This document shows, one piece after another, positions 43,943 to 55,078 of a stretch of 64,000 nt of DNA. The notes below the pieces were generated by a model that did no database searches, was not told the origin of the DNA, and worked only from the letters and a program-made list of their open reading frames with translations. This DNA comes from Lysinibacillus contaminans (lineage in GTDB: Bacteria; Bacillota; Bacilli; Bacillales_A; Planococcaceae). A program made the position numbers and the translations under genes. Where the stretch lies: the NCBI RefSeq assembly GCF_001278945.1, contig NZ_LGRV01000003.1, forward strand, positions 620,001 through 684,000, in the 5' to 3' direction. Numbering within the stretch: the stretch's first letter is position 1; the number at the start of each line of letters is the position of its first letter.

Positions 43943-45289
43943 ATGAAACATCGTTATTTACCAATGACGGAACAAGATCAAAAAGAAATGTTAGACGTAG
44001 TTGGTGTATCATCAGTTGATGAGTTATTTGAGGATATTCCAGAAAAAGTGCGTTTCAAAGGCCTTTATAACATTAAAGAAGCAAAATCAGAATCGGCTTT
44101 ACTTAAAGAACTAACAGCACTTGCAGCGAAAAATAAAGATACAAATGCTAACGTATCCTTCCTTGGTGCAGGGGTTTACAACCACTATAAACCAATTATC
44201 GTAGACCATGTAATTTCTCGTTCAGAGTTTTATACGGCGTATACACCATATCAACCGGAAATCTCTCAAGGTGAATTGCAAGCTATTTTTGAATTTCAAA
44301 CAATGATTGCAGAACTTACAGGCATGGACCTTGCAAACTCATCTATGTATGATGGTGGAACAGCTTTAGCTGAAGCAGGTATGCTTGCTGCTGGTCATAC
44401 ACGCCGTAAAAAGATTCTTGTGTCTGAAACGGTTCACCCAGAGTACCGTGATGTTGTCGCTACATATGCATACGGTCAATCAATTGAAATCGTAACAATT
44501 CCACATAAAGATGGTGTGACAGACGTTGAAGCACTGAAAAACTTGATTGATGACAATACAGCTGCTGTAATTGCTCAATATCCAAACTTCTTCGGTCAAG
44601 TTGAAGACTTACAAGTGATTGGTGATATCGCGCACGAAGCAAAAAGCTTATTCGTAGTATCTTCAAACCCTCTTGCATTAGGAATTTTAACACCTCCTGG
44701 AAAACTAGGAGCTGATATTTGTGTTGGGGATGCCCAAGTCTTTGGTATTGCAGAAGCATTCGGTGGTCCGCACTGTGGTTTCTTTGCCGTAACTACTAAA
44801 TTAATGCGTAAAGTTCCTGGTCGTCTTGTTGGAGAAACAGTGGACGGTGAAGGACGCCGTGGATATGTATTAACGTTACAAGCACGTGAACAACATATCC
44901 GTCGTGATAAAGCGACTTCTAATATTTGCTCGAACCAAGCACTTCTTGCGCTTGCAGCTGCAGTTGCCATGACGGCTCTTGGTAAGCAAGGTGTTCGTGA
45001 AATGGCAACACAAAATATTGCGAAAACACGCTATGCGAAAAATGCCTTTGAAGCAGCCGGTTTCACAGTAGCATTCCAAGGCGCACACTTTAATGAAATC
45101 GTTGTAAAAACGGATAAATGTGTGAAGGAAATTAATAAAGGCTTAATCGAAAAAGGCATTATTGGTGGTTACCCATTAGGGAAAGATTACGAATCATTAA
45201 AGCATCATGTGTTAATAGCGGTAACTGAATTACGCACGAAGGAAGAAATTGATGCACTTGTTGCAGAAATGGGGGCTCTCAATGCATAA
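43943..45289 (+). CDS. gcvPA: Glycine dehydrogenase (decarboxylating) subunit 1
   Basis: The 448-residue N-terminal P-protein subunit forms the PLP decarboxylase with Gcv[28 protein letters not shown] and [11 protein letters not shown] are family signatures. ATG behind GAGGGACCTACACTT. It overlaps gcvPB by eight bases. No gcvH in the window. Confidence 0.95.
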   Translation: MKHRYLPMTEQDQKEMLDVVGVSSVDELFEDIPEKVRFKGLYNIKEAKSESALLKELTALAAKNKDTNANVSFLGAGVYNHYKPIIVDHVISRSEFYTAYTPYQPEISQGELQAIFEFQTMIAELTGMDLANSSMYDGGTALAEAGMLAAGHTRRKKILVSETVHPEYRDVVATYAYGQSIEIVTIPHKDGVTDVEALKNLIDDNTAAVIAQYPNFFGQVEDLQVIGDIAHEAKSLFVVSSNPLALGILTPPGKLGADICVGDAQVFGIAEAFGGPHCGFFAVTTKLMRKVPGRLVGETVDGEGRRGYVLTLQAREQHIRRDKATSNICSNQALLALAAAVAMTALGKQGVREMATQNIAKTRYAKNAFEAAGFTVAFQGAHFNEIVVKTDKCVKEINKGLIEKGIIGGYPLGKDYESLKHHVLIAVTELRTKEEIDALVAEMGALNA

Positions 45290-46745
45290 CGAAAATCAAT
45301 CACTCATTTTTGAAATTACAAAAGAAGGTCGTGTAGGCTACAACTTAGAAGCACTTGATGTGCCAGATGTTGATCTTGCTGACTTACTCCCAACTAATCT
45401 AATTCGCGAAGAAGCGGCTGAACTACCTGAAGTATCAGAGCTTGATATTATGCGACACTATACAGCACTTTCTCGTCGTAACCACGGTGTAGATTCAGGC
45501 TTCTATCCACTAGGTTCTTGTACGATGAAATACAATCCGAAAATCAATGAATCTGTTGCGCGTTTTTCTGGCTTTGCCAATGTCCATCCATTACAAGATG
45601 AGTCAACTGTACAAGGCGCAATGGAACTTCTATATGAACTACAAACTTCTTTAGTAGAAATTACTGGGATGGATGAAGTGACATTACAACCAGCAGCAGG
45701 TGCACATGGTGAATGGACTGCATTAATGATGATTCGTGCCTTCCATGAAGCAAATGGTGAAGGTCATCGTAACAAAGTGATCGTGCCGGACTCAGCGCAC
45801 GGTACGAACCCGGCTTCTGCAACAGTAGCGGGCTTTGAAACAATCACGGTACAATCTGACGAAAACGGTCTTGTAGACTTAGAAGATTTACGTCGTGTTG
45901 TTGGTGAAGATACGGCAGCTCTTATGTTAACTAATCCAAATACACTTGGCTTATTTGAAGAAAATATTCTTGAAATGGCTGAATTGATTCACAGCGTTGG
46001 TGGTAAAGTTTACTATGACGGCGCAAACTTAAATGCCGTTATGAGTAAAGCACGTCCTGGTGATATGGGCTTTGACTGTGTTCACTTAAACTTACACAAA
46101 ACATTTACAGGTCCACACGGTGGCGGTGGTCCAGGTTCAGGTCCAGTCGGGGTTAAAGCTGACTTAATTCCATTCTTACCTAAACCAGTACTAGTGAAAA
46201 CAGAAGAGGGCACATTCCACTTCGATTACGACCGTCCACAATCTATCGGTCGCGTAAAACCATATTACGGCAACTTTGGTATTAACGTTCGTGCGTACAC
46301 ATACATCCGTTCTATGGGTCCAGATGGTTTAAAAGCAGTTACAGAATACGCTGTACTAAACGCAAACTATATGATGCGTCGCCTAGAGCCGTTCTTCGAC
46401 TTACCGTATAACCGTCATTGTAAGCATGAATTCGTGTTATCAGGTCGTCGTCAAAAGAAATTGGGCGTACGTACACTAGATATCGCAAAACGTCTGTTAG
46501 ACTTTGGCTACCATCCACCAACAACGTACTTCCCATTAAATGTGGAAGAAGCGTTAATGATTGAGCCAACAGAAACAGAATCAAAAGAAACGTTAGATGC
46601 CTTCTGCGACATCCTGATTCAAATCGCGAAAGAAGCAGAAGAAAATCCATCCATCGTGCAAGAAGCGCCGCACACAACAGTAATATCTCGTCTAGACGAA
46701 ACACGCGCTGCACGTACACCAGTGCTTCGTTATCAAAAAGCATAA
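45282..46745 (+). CDS. gcvPB: Glycine dehydrogenase (decarboxylating) subunit 2
   Basis: The 487-residue PLP-bearing subunit has [16 protein letters not shown] near residue 75, AHGTNPAS, and the PLP-lysine region [23 protein letters not shown] at 45282 overlaps the gcvPA stop (ATGCATAA). The longer frame upstream lies within gcvPA and is rejected. Followed by a strong terminator; in B. subtilis yqhL would come next, but here an 8.9-kb insert intervenes. Confidence 0.95.
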   Translation: MHNENQSLIFEITKEGRVGYNLEALDVPDVDLADLLPTNLIREEAAELPEVSELDIMRHYTALSRRNHGVDSGFYPLGSCTMKYNPKINESVARFSGFANVHPLQDESTVQGAMELLYELQTSLVEITGMDEVTLQPAAGAHGEWTALMMIRAFHEANGEGHRNKVIVPDSAHGTNPASATVAGFETITVQSDENGLVDLEDLRRVVGEDTAALMLTNPNTLGLFEENILEMAELIHSVGGKVYYDGANLNAVMSKARPGDMGFDCVHLNLHKTFTGPHGGGGPGSGPVGVKADLIPFLPKPVLVKTEEGTFHFDYDRPQSIGRVKPYYGNFGINVRAYTYIRSMGPDGLKAVTEYAVLNANYMMRRLEPFFDLPYNRHCKHEFVLSGRRQKKLGVRTLDIAKRLLDFGYHPPTTYFPLNVEEALMIEPTETESKETLDAFCDILIQIAKEAEENPSIVQEAPHTTVISRLDETRAARTPVLRYQKA

Positions 46746-46761
46746 TTAGATTGAAATAAAT

Positions 46762-46806
46762 AAAAATGCACGCTATTCAGTATCAAACGAATAGCGTGCA
46801 TTTTTT
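46762..46806. terminator. gcv operon terminator
   Basis: AAAAATGCACGCTATTC/GAATAGCGTGCATTTTTT, 17-bp stem. Confidence 0.92.
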
Positions 46807-46958
46807 ATTTTTTAAACAAGTAGTGATTAATTTATCCTCTAGGAATTTGTGAAGTTGAAAAATTGAATTCAATTATACTTTCGATTACCCATTTATTGAA
46901 AGTAGAGGTAATTTGATGGTATTATGGTACTAATACATATGGAAGAAGAGGATATATT

Positions 46959-49934
46959 ATGAATAAATCTAAATTAGTAATTTTAGCTACAATACCTGCA
47001 GCTGTGTTAATCCCAACAACCGTTTTAGCTGCTTCAACTTCAGATATTTTTATTGAGTCAAATGATAATAGGGGAAATGTTATAAATAGTGTGTTAAACG
47101 CTAATGTTTCAAAATTATCGGACAACACAATTATTTCTTCATATCAATGGTATTATGTAGATGGCTTAAAGGAATCAGAAATAATTGGAGCTAAAAGTTC
47201 AAACTTCACTGTTCCTATGGAAGCATCGGGAAAGCAAGTTAAGGTAGTGGCGACAGATTTCGACGGAATAAAAAAATATGAATCTACTGAAGTGAGCATT
47301 TTTCCGTTAGAACTTGCTTTCCAAGAGAAATTTGCTCTTATTGTTGGTGGATCTGATGTTATAAATGAATCAGGTGATTCAATTTTCTTTACATTACCTG
47401 GAGACACACTTTCAGTTACTGATATTGATGTAAAAGATATTGGCAAAGCAGAATATAATATACCAAAAGAAAAAGTGAGTTATACATATCAATGGATGTA
47501 TAAAGTGCAGAGTCATGATGGCGGATGGGTTTACTCTGAAATACCTGGAGCGACAGGTAGTACGTACGTAGTTCCCGAAGATGCATTACAAAAAAACATG
47601 AAAGAAATAATTGTAAAAGTAACAGCGAAAGCTTTGGATCAAACAATTTCAATAAGTACAAAAAACGTAACCGTAACTACAGATGTCATAGCTTCACTTA
47701 TAGATAAAATTGATAAGATAATTGATAAGTCAAAAACGAAAAATGAATATGTTCCTATGGATGCAATTCAAGAATTAGATGAGATTTATCAATCATTTAC
47801 ACAAGCTGCAAAAATGAAAGTTTCAAATTATGACGTTTTACAAAAGGCATTAGACGATATAGCTTTAGTTAATAAAGTGGTTGAAATGATCGGGAAATTA
47901 GAATCTAATGCAAATGAAAGTACTGTAAATACAGCTCGCCAAGCGGTTGATAATTTAAATCTATTACAATCTTCACTATTAGGTGATGCCATTTTGCAAC
48001 TTACTGAGGCAGAAGCATTGTTAAATAACAATAGCCAGTTAAAAACTGCGACAAATATCATAAAAAATCACATTGTTACATTACGCTCGATTGATGGATT
48101 AGTTTCTTCCATGCCAATTTATACTACAACAGGTGGAATAGAAGATTTGGTAGTTAAAGTAGATGCGATTAAAGAAATGGTTAAGACAGAACACTTATCA
48201 AAAGAATATGCTTCTCTCGTACTAAATCATACTATTTTAAAAGAAGCGGAACTTGATGTGAAAGCTGTTTCAGGATTTATAGCAAAAGTAGATAAAATTG
48301 TAGCAACGACCATTCCTCAGAAAAAGAAGACACTTGCACAAACAGCAGATAAAGCTCATAAAGCGCTATCATTACGCCAACAATTATTAGTGACATCGGA
48401 AACAATGGAGATAATTGAAGAAGGAAAAAAAGGACTAGTTCCTGGTTCGTCACCAGTCGATCCTACAACAGGATTAGCTGAAAAGATTATGGCATTACTT
48501 GGTTCTGTAGCAGATAAGAGTGGTGTTGATGCAATCTTCAAAGATGATCCAAGATTGGACAAATTAGCGCAAGAAGTTAAAAAGCTTATTTCAGAATATA
48601 ATAAGTCTTCAAAGGAAGAAAAACTAACTGTTAATAATATCAATATCCTGAAAAGTCTTGAAACTGATATCCGTGCTGCTCAAAAGGTGATTATAAATAT
48701 TACTAAACTAGATGAAATGGAAAGTACTGAAGGTACTACACTTAAGTACAATTCATTATTCAGAACCACTTCTTCTGCCTTCCAAAAATTAACACCAGAC
48801 CAACAATTATTAGTTGGAAATGCAGATGTTTTACTAGGTGGCAATCTTAAAGATGATGATAAACTTAATGATGACGAAGCTGAAGCTGCTACATCAGATT
48901 TAGTAGCTAGCATTGCGTCATTACCTACTTTAGACAAATATAATGAATATAAGACAGAGGTAACGGAATCTACACTTCAATATAAAAAAATTGATAGCAA
49001 ATATAAAAAATATGTGACTAATTATTACGTGTTAACAGATGCAACTAAACATGTGAAAAGTATAGACGCATTTTTGAAAAAAATGAACGAAGCAATGCTT
49101 GAGAAAAGTGATGAGCGCTTTTTAACAAAAGCTAAAACGATTGAGTCAAGTTATTTAAAGTTACCAGCGTTTCAACAACAACTTATTTTTGGGGATTCGG
49201 AAGTAGGTTATCTAGCATTTAAAGAAAGACTTACTAATACCTCAAGTGATTTTAGTACTAAAGTACAAGAAGTTGAAAGTGATATTCAAGATTTAATTGT
49301 TGGCGGTGAATATGTAAAGAGTTTTGAAGATATTCGAAATCTAGAAATTGTTTATAAACGACTTTCTACAACAGAAAGAAAAGAAATACTAAGTGGAAAA
49401 ATATTAACTACTGCTATTTCAGATATGAAAAAAGTACAACAATTTGCCACTAACGCTCAAAAAAATATCCTTAAGAAGCCTTTGACGGTTGTAAATGATT
49501 TTAAAAAATTGAATAATCTTCAATTATCAATGTTGAATAAAGAATTTAACGATTTGTATCTTGCAATTAGTAATATTTTTAGTGATGTAGAAAACCAACA
49601 GGGAAGTGCGCTTACGCTAGTTGAGAGCATTAATAATCTATTTGATGGAGGGGATTATAAAGAAAATCCCAATTTCGAAGGAGAAGTTAATGATTTACTA
49701 TCTTTGTACGATAGTTTAGATGCGACTAATAAAAAGTATGTGAAAAATATTTCAAAATTAAATAGTGCGAAAAAAGATTTGGATAAAGTGTATGAAGTGC
49801 GAATGCAAGAAGAGGCGATTGTTAATTCCCCTGATAGTGAACTTGCTAGAGAAGAGTTTAAACGTGCTTATAATAAGCTAAACAATAAGCTAGCTAAGCT
49901 GTATAATCAGTTATTTGATGAGCCTTCATTATAG
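46959..49934 (+). CDS. Giant secreted helical-repeat protein with Ig-like N-terminus (copy 1, 991 aa)
   Basis: A signal peptide (1-25, ending TTVLAAS) is followed by two Ig-like units (about 30-240; SSYQWYYVDG ... IIGAKSSNFTVP and YTYQWMYKVQ ... IPGATGSTYVVP) and then about 720 residues of helical repeats. These alternate Y-x2-L-x5-K-x2-V-x-N-Y-x2-L-x2-A-x2-D (e.g. KKYVTNYYVLTDATKHVKS) with QQLLV-type units. No LPxTG, SLH, LysM, CW-binding or membrane tail is seen; it ends LYNQLFDEPSL. It is 40-ish percent similar in layout to copy 2 and more A/T-rich. Likely surface or matrix protein of unknown role. Confidence 0.72.
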   Translation: MNKSKLVILATIPAAVLIPTTVLAASTSDIFIESNDNRGNVINSVLNANVSKLSDNTIISSYQWYYVDGLKESEIIGAKSSNFTVPMEASGKQVKVVATDFDGIKKYESTEVSIFPLELAFQEKFALIVGGSDVINESGDSIFFTLPGDTLSVTDIDVKDIGKAEYNIPKEKVSYTYQWMYKVQSHDGGWVYSEIPGATGSTYVVPEDALQKNMKEIIVKVTAKALDQTISISTKNVTVTTDVIASLIDKIDKIIDKSKTKNEYVPMDAIQELDEIYQSFTQAAKMKVSNYDVLQKALDDIALVNKVVEMIGKLESNANESTVNTARQAVDNLNLLQSSLLGDAILQLTEAEALLNNNSQLKTATNIIKNHIVTLRSIDGLVSSMPIYTTTGGIEDLVVKVDAIKEMVKTEHLSKEYASLVLNHTILKEAELDVKAVSGFIAKVDKIVATTIPQKKKTLAQTADKAHKALSLRQQLLVTSETMEIIEEGKKGLVPGSSPVDPTTGLAEKIMALLGSVADKSGVDAIFKDDPRLDKLAQEVKKLISEYNKSSKEEKLTVNNINILKSLETDIRAAQKVIINITKLDEMESTEGTTLKYNSLFRTTSSAFQKLTPDQQLLVGNADVLLGGNLKDDDKLNDDEAEAATSDLVASIASLPTLDKYNEYKTEVTESTLQYKKIDSKYKKYVTNYYVLTDATKHVKSIDAFLKKMNEAMLEKSDERFLTKAKTIESSYLKLPAFQQQLIFGDSEVGYLAFKERLTNTSSDFSTKVQEVESDIQDLIVGGEYVKSFEDIRNLEIVYKRLSTTERKEILSGKILTTAISDMKKVQQFATNAQKNILKKPLTVVNDFKKLNNLQLSMLNKEFNDLYLAISNIFSDVENQQGSALTLVESINNLFDGGDYKENPNFEGEVNDLLSLYDSLDATNKKYVKNISKLNSAKKDLDKVYEVRMQEEAIVNSPDSELAREEFKRAYNKLNNKLAKLYNQLFDEPSL

Positions 49935-50147
49935 GCAGAAAAGACTTAGTTAGCGTTCGCTACTTCTTGTTGAGTCATAAAATTCCAATATGAATTTCTT
50001 CTTAATGTAAGTCATTAGACAGCTATTGTTATTCTTTATAGAAGAATCTAATGTTTTTTTCGTAAAAAGAGCTGGCGTTCAATAAGGGATGGACCCCTGT
50101 ATATATGACAGAGGTCAAAAAGTATCTACCATCCAGTTATCGGTATT
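49935..50147. other. Left flank of the IS3 remnant
   Basis: This stretch contains AAGGGATGGACCCCTGTATA followed by GACAGAGGTCAAAAAGTA near 50084-50122, which looks like one end of an IS3/IS150-type element. The rest (49935-50080) has no frame or structure I can support. Confidence 0.4.
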
Positions 50148-50522
50148 GTACCGGTGACTGGTTGTTTAGTTTCGCCTATATTCGTATATAATTAAAATAT
50201 TTTATATAGTCTTTGACAGTTTGTTCTACGATTGCCTTCGTAGTATTTCTTAAGCTGTTTAAGTAGAATGTTTCAGACTTTAATGGATTAGATGGGGCAT
50301 TATCAGAGGGCGTACCTTTACGGGACTCGCTCATGATAACGCCTTTGCCGTTGATATTGATAAGACGTTGTACACCGAACCGTGGTCCCTATGCAGCTTA
50401 CAGCCCTCAGGTAAAGTACCTAGTTGGGATAAGGTAGTCAATAGGAAATCAGTATCTTAGCCAGCACCAATTAAATAGGCGATAATCTCGCTATTATATA
50501 AACCTTGAATACTTGAAAGAAA
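50148..50522 (-). pseudogene. IS3-family transposase OrfB, C-terminal remnant
   Basis: On the minus strand one frame reads LYNSEIIAYLIGAG-stop and LPEGCKLHRDHGSVYNVLS; after a frameshift near 50335 the next reads SESRKGTPSDNAPSNPLKSE, FYLNSLRNTTKAIVEQTVKD and YIKYFNYIRI-stop-AKLNNQSPVQYR. This is the DDE catalytic end of IS3/IS150 OrfB (SMSRKG..DNAPIESFH..LKSE in intact copies), with stops, a frameshift and a short deletion after DNAP. It is dead and lacks its first half. Confidence 0.8.
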
Positions 50523-50717
50523 CATATGATATGCGGAATAAGTGTGCTCAAAAATCATTTGAATGCGGCTAGGCTAAACCTACGCTCAAGATACTTGAAT
50601 TGAACCAAATATCCAGTAGAAAACACCTCATTTTATGTAGATTGTGTGAAACAAATAAAGTTCCACGGAATGTGACCGATATAGGTTTTAGAAGGATAGA
50701 GGAGGACTGAACAAATA

Positions 50718-53594
50718 TTGAATAAAAAATTACTTTTTGCAGTAGCGGCTATCCCAGTGATCTTTGTGGCACCAACAGTAACGGGAGCAGAAAATTTATC
50801 AGGTATTACAATTACAGGGACTGCTAGTGTCAATGGTACACTGACAGCGTCAATTTCTAACTTGCCGGTAGGTACGACTATCAAAGGTTATCAATGGTAT
50901 TATATTGAAGAAAAATCAGGTGATGGTGGGTCAACGACGAGAAAGCCAATTTCCGGTGCAACGCAAGCTACCTTTAAGTTGCCAGCAGAAGCTGCAGGTA
51001 AAACGATTACTGTAGAAGCTACAGATACGAATAGCAATAAATACGAAGGTGATTCTCGTGTAGTAAAGGAACTAGCTCTTGCTATTACGGCTCCAACTTT
51101 TGAAGGGCATTCAGCTTCAAGCTTTGTAGCACCAGGTGAAACAGTAAAAATAACTGGGGCGGACGTAACAGATAAAGCGGGTGCCGAGTTAGAAAGTAGT
51201 CAAATTACATATAGCTATCAATGGTTTTATAAAGTGGGGGAACAATTTACAATTATCAGCGGTGCGACTGATCGTACGTATAAAGTTCCAGCAGATGCAT
51301 TAGACAAAAAAATGATTAATATTATTGTCAAGGCAACAGCGAAGGTAGGAACATCTGTAGTGGTGTCAGATTTTTCGCATATGCTGACGGTGTCCAACGA
51401 GGCATCAAACACAATGATTGAGGATATTGGAAAGTTACGTGTAAGCGACAGCAAATATAACTTTACAGATTTAGCAGTATTTACAGCAGAAGTAAAGGCA
51501 CTAGAAAGTAAGTATCAAGCCTTGGCAGATGCTGCAAAGGCAAATGTGACAAATTATGTTGTACTTAAGCGAGCACTTGCTGATGTAGAAGCTATCAATG
51601 CCTTAAATGAAAAAGTGAATAAGGTCGACGTTAGTGATAAAGACCTGCCCAAACATTTAAAAGACATTGAAGAGGCCTATGACAAGCTTGATTTATTGCA
51701 GCGTAGCTTAGATGTTGGGGATATTTTATATAATAATATTAGAGCTATGATGAAAGAACCAACAGATATCGTAGACATTGCCCAAGTGAGAATACTGAGT
51801 CAAGCGATTGTTGACTTATTAAACTATGATAATAATGTTATTAAATACGTACCTACTAGTGTGGAGTCATTACAAGCGGCCGTTGAGAAGATTGAAGCCG
51901 ACATTGCGAAGCTTTCAAAAAGCTACCAAACAACGGTACAAAATCAAGCGATTTTAAATGAAGCGAAGCAAGATATCAAAAAGATAGCACAATTTATTAA
52001 ACTCTTTGAAAAATTGTCAGGAAATATTGCACCAGACAAGCAAGTGACGACTGCAAAATCCATTCGTACCGCATATGAAAAGTTAACTTACAAACAGCTA
52101 CAGTTAGTGCCAGATACTTATGTAACGAAATTACTAGAAGCAGAAAATGCAGAAGAAACTCAAATTGCTACTATAAATACAGAGATAGATAGCTATATTG
52201 GAGATGATATCTATCCAATAAATCCGACAGCGGAAACATGGCAGGCTCATGTGAGCAATGTAAACCGAATTATCGCTTCGTATAAAAATTTAACGACAAA
52301 TTCAGAGGCTAAAGTCATAGGTTATGCAGCCATCGTGACGTTACAAAAAGACTTAAAGACAGCTGAAAAAATTATTAAGCAAATAGAGGAATATAATGCG
52401 CTCACAGCCATAAATGGTGTGAAAGAAAGTAAACTAGAATCGAGTTATAACAGTGCTTTAAAGGCTTATAATAAGCTGACGAGTTTGCAACAATCTCTTG
52501 TCTATAATGAAGATAAGCTATTAAATAATCCACCGAATATGACGGTTGATAATAACGGGAAAGAGCCAGCAGATAAAGCAGCAGCTGAAGTGCTAAAAGC
52601 TGATATCGCAAAGTTTGCTGACCTAACAAAATATTCGTTCACACAACTAGAAACAGCAGTAAATACAGCAACAACTACTTACAAAAATCTTTCATCTGCT
52701 GCGCGTAAGTATGTCACGAATTATTATTTATTAACAGCAGCAAGTAAAGATGTTAAGGCCGTAGTGTCCTTCCATAAAAAAGTACAAGCCGCTCGTGAAG
52801 AAACGGATGTTGCCAAGCAAGCGAAAAAAATTGAGTCTGTAGAAAAGGCTTATGCAAAATTACCTGCAAATCAGCAGCATTTAGCAAAAGAGCAATATCA
52901 ATTACTACTAGATAAACGTCCTGCAGATGGCAATGCATCAGATATTGTCACGTTAAATACTGATATCGGAAAAATGGTTTCCAACGGTTTATATACTGTG
53001 ACTATAGAAGGAATTCAACAGCTTTCTGCACAATATAAAAAACTTAGTACAAGCGATAAAAAGCTTATAACGAACGCCTCTATTTTAAAAACTGCTGAAG
53101 CTGATGTGAAAAAAGTGGAGTCGTTTATGAAGCAGTACGATAAATCATTCGAAAAATCGCCAGCAACGGTCGTTAAAGCTTTCGCTAAGCTTACAGCAAA
53201 GCAAATGAATCTAGTGAGTGAAAATGTTCGCCAAAAGATTATTGAAGCGGAAAAGGGACAACAAGGGGCGAATGAAACGGCATTTGGCTTAGTGGAGTCC
53301 ATCAATACACTTCTTCAAAATGGTGTATACAAGGCTAACTTGCAAGCTGATGTGACGATCATTCGAACGGCATATGACAAGCTGAGTGCTTCTGAAAAAA
53401 GTGTCGTGAAAAACTATTCGAAGCTAACACAAGCTGAGGCGGATTTAAAAAAGGTAGCAGAGGTGCATACCCTATATGAAGCAATCACAGCAGAAAATAG
53501 TGATACTGCCCGTAAAGCTTGGGAAACAGCCTTTGCAAAACTGTCAAAAAAATTAGAACTTCTATATACGGATATGTATAAGGGTGATAAATAA
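50718..53594 (+). CDS. Giant secreted helical-repeat protein with Ig-like N-terminus (copy 2, 958 aa)
   Basis: Paralogue of the 991-residue protein upstream. Signal peptide (1-24, ending VTGAEN), two Ig-like units (about 25-235; KGYQWYYIEE ... ISGATQATFKLP and YSYQWFYKVG ... ISGATDRTYKVP) and about 720 residues of the same alternating helical repeats (AKANVTNYVVLKRALADVEA, RKYVTNYYLLTAASKDVKAV, SLVYNEDKLL). It ends LYTDMYKGDK with no recognisable anchor. TTG start, about 12 bases after GGAGGA. A terminator follows. Codon use is less A/T-biased than copy 1, so one copy may be newer or differently expressed. Confidence 0.74.
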   Translation: MNKKLLFAVAAIPVIFVAPTVTGAENLSGITITGTASVNGTLTASISNLPVGTTIKGYQWYYIEEKSGDGGSTTRKPISGATQATFKLPAEAAGKTITVEATDTNSNKYEGDSRVVKELALAITAPTFEGHSASSFVAPGETVKITGADVTDKAGAELESSQITYSYQWFYKVGEQFTIISGATDRTYKVPADALDKKMINIIVKATAKVGTSVVVSDFSHMLTVSNEASNTMIEDIGKLRVSDSKYNFTDLAVFTAEVKALESKYQALADAAKANVTNYVVLKRALADVEAINALNEKVNKVDVSDKDLPKHLKDIEEAYDKLDLLQRSLDVGDILYNNIRAMMKEPTDIVDIAQVRILSQAIVDLLNYDNNVIKYVPTSVESLQAAVEKIEADIAKLSKSYQTTVQNQAILNEAKQDIKKIAQFIKLFEKLSGNIAPDKQVTTAKSIRTAYEKLTYKQLQLVPDTYVTKLLEAENAEETQIATINTEIDSYIGDDIYPINPTAETWQAHVSNVNRIIASYKNLTTNSEAKVIGYAAIVTLQKDLKTAEKIIKQIEEYNALTAINGVKESKLESSYNSALKAYNKLTSLQQSLVYNEDKLLNNPPNMTVDNNGKEPADKAAAEVLKADIAKFADLTKYSFTQLETAVNTATTTYKNLSSAARKYVTNYYLLTAASKDVKAVVSFHKKVQAAREETDVAKQAKKIESVEKAYAKLPANQQHLAKEQYQLLLDKRPADGNASDIVTLNTDIGKMVSNGLYTVTIEGIQQLSAQYKKLSTSDKKLITNASILKTAEADVKKVESFMKQYDKSFEKSPATVVKAFAKLTAKQMNLVSENVRQKIIEAEKGQQGANETAFGLVESINTLLQNGVYKANLQADVTIIRTAYDKLSASEKSVVKNYSKLTQAEADLKKVAEVHTLYEAITAENSDTARKAWETAFAKLSKKLELLYTDMYKGDK

Positions 53595-53609
53595 GATTGT
53601 AATAAAAAT

Positions 53610-53639
53610 AGCTAGCATCCTCCAGTTAGGATGCTAGCT
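53610..53639. terminator. Terminator after copy 2
   Basis: AGCTAGCATCCT/AGGATGCTAGCT, 12-bp perfect stem; the T-run lies on the minus side. Confidence 0.8.
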
Positions 53640-53644
53640 TTAGA

Positions 53645-53688
53645 CTGTAGATAAACTCATTTAGAATGGGGTTATCTACAGTTTTTTT
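53645..53688 (+). terminator. Second terminator before the permease end
   Basis: CTGTAGATAA/TTATCTACAG followed by seven T on the plus strand. Confidence 0.8.
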
Positions 53689-55027
53689 AGTTCTTCCTTT
53701 TAACTTTATAAATTACAAACATCATGATAAACCATACAGGCGTTAGGAGCAGTGCTGTACGTGTTGCCTCAGAGAAGAACATAATGATTAATAAAAACAC
53801 AAAGAAGCCTAATACTACGTAGTTAATGAATGGTGTTAGTGGTGCTTTGAAAATAGATGCTTCATGCAATGCACGGTTTTTACGCTTGTAAATGATATGT
53901 GAGATTAGGATAATACTCCAAACCCATATGAAACAGATAGCGCTTATCGTAGTTACTACACTAAAGGCATTCTCTGGCATCAGTTTACTTAATAATGCAC
54001 CAACTGACACGACAATTGTAGACACGATCAGTGCGTTACTAGGTACGCTGTTTTTGTTTAATTTAGCAAATGCTGGTGAAGCTTGTTTGTTGCTTCCTAG
54101 GCTATACAGCATACGGCTTGTTGAGAATAGGCCACTGTTCCCTGCAGAGGCAGCCGATGTTAGTACAACAAAATTAATGATTCCGGCTGCAATTGGAATA
54201 CCCGCTAATGTAAATACCTGTACGAACGGACTACTTTCAGCGGACATTTCATTCCAAGGGTTAATGCATAAGATAACGAATAATGCACCTACGTAAAACA
54301 GTAAAATACGTAGTGGGATTTTGTTAATTGCAGATGGAATGTTTTTTTGCGGATTCGCTGTTTCGGCAGCGGAAACGCCGACTAACTCCACACCGACAAA
54401 GGCAAATACAACCATTTGGAAGGCCATTAAAAAGCCAGTGACGCCGTTCGGGAACAATCCTCCATGTGCCCATAGGTTTTCAATTGAAACAGTACCTGAA
54501 CTTGTTTGAAACCCTGTTATAAGCATAAATACACCAATAATTATAAGTGCAACAATCGTAATGATTTTTATTAGAGCAAACCAAAATTCAAGTTCGCCAA
54601 AGAGTTTTACCGTTAATAAATTTAAAATTAATAATAATACTAAGCAACCAATTGCTGGTACCCATTGTGGTATATCAAACCAATAATTTGTATAGACTCC
54701 AACAGCAATAATATCTGCCATGGCAGTCATAATCCAACAGAACCAGTATGTCCAGCCTGTGACATAGCCTGCCCATGGACCAATGTATTCAGTTGCAAAA
54801 TCAGTGAATGATGTGTAGCCAGCATTCGATAATAGTAATTCACCGAGTGCACGCATGACGAAAAATAGTGCGGTACCGACAATTAAGTAGGCTAGGATGA
54901 TGGAAGGTCCTGCTAAAGCAATTGCTTTACCTGAGCCAAGAAATAAGCCTGTACCGATCGTACCACCAATGGCAATTAATTGAACATGGCGATTTTTTAA
55001 TTCACGTTTTAACTGTTGTTGCTCCAA
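53687..55027 (-). CDS. APC amino-acid permease, CycA-like, probable glycine/alanine/serine transporter
   Basis: The 446-residue, 12-segment transporter starts RELKNRHVQLIAIGGTIGTG with LFLGSGKAIALAGPS, the signature of the AAT branch (CycA, GabP, RocE). The riboswitch 200 bp upstream responds to glycine, so glycine is the likely substrate. The start is a TTG at 55027 with GGAGGGG five bases upstream; the upstream extension has no ribosome site. It is convergent with the giant-protein gene and separated from yqhL, its usual-side neighbour in this order. Confidence 0.85.
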   Translation of the reverse strand: MEQQQLKRELKNRHVQLIAIGGTIGTGLFLGSGKAIALAGPSIILAYLIVGTALFFVMRALGELLLSNAGYTSFTDFATEYIGPWAGYVTGWTYWFCWIMTAMADIIAVGVYTNYWFDIPQWVPAIGCLVLLLILNLLTVKLFGELEFWFALIKIITIVALIIIGVFMLITGFQTSSGTVSIENLWAHGGLFPNGVTGFLMAFQMVVFAFVGVELVGVSAAETANPQKNIPSAINKIPLRILLFYVGALFVILCINPWNEMSAESSPFVQVFTLAGIPIAAGIINFVVLTSAASAGNSGLFSTSRMLYSLGSNKQASPAFAKLNKNSVPSNALIVSTIVVSVGALLSKLMPENAFSVVTTISAICFIWVWSIILISHIIYKRKNRALHEASIFKAPLTPFINYVVLGFFVFLLIIMFFSEATRTALLLTPVWFIMMFVIYKVKRKN

Positions 55028-55078
55028 GATGACCCCTCCAAGATGATGTAAGCATTGAAAATAACACAAGCAACAAAA

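Noticed and set aside
50633-50884. Minus-strand 83-codon frame
   Set aside because: It is antisense to the signal-peptide region of copy 2; composition (V, I, T, P rich) is the usual shadow of such a region.
46959-53594. LPxTG or SLH anchoring of the giant proteins
   Set aside because: Both C-termini were read to the end; no sorting signal, SLH unit or transmembrane tail is visible.
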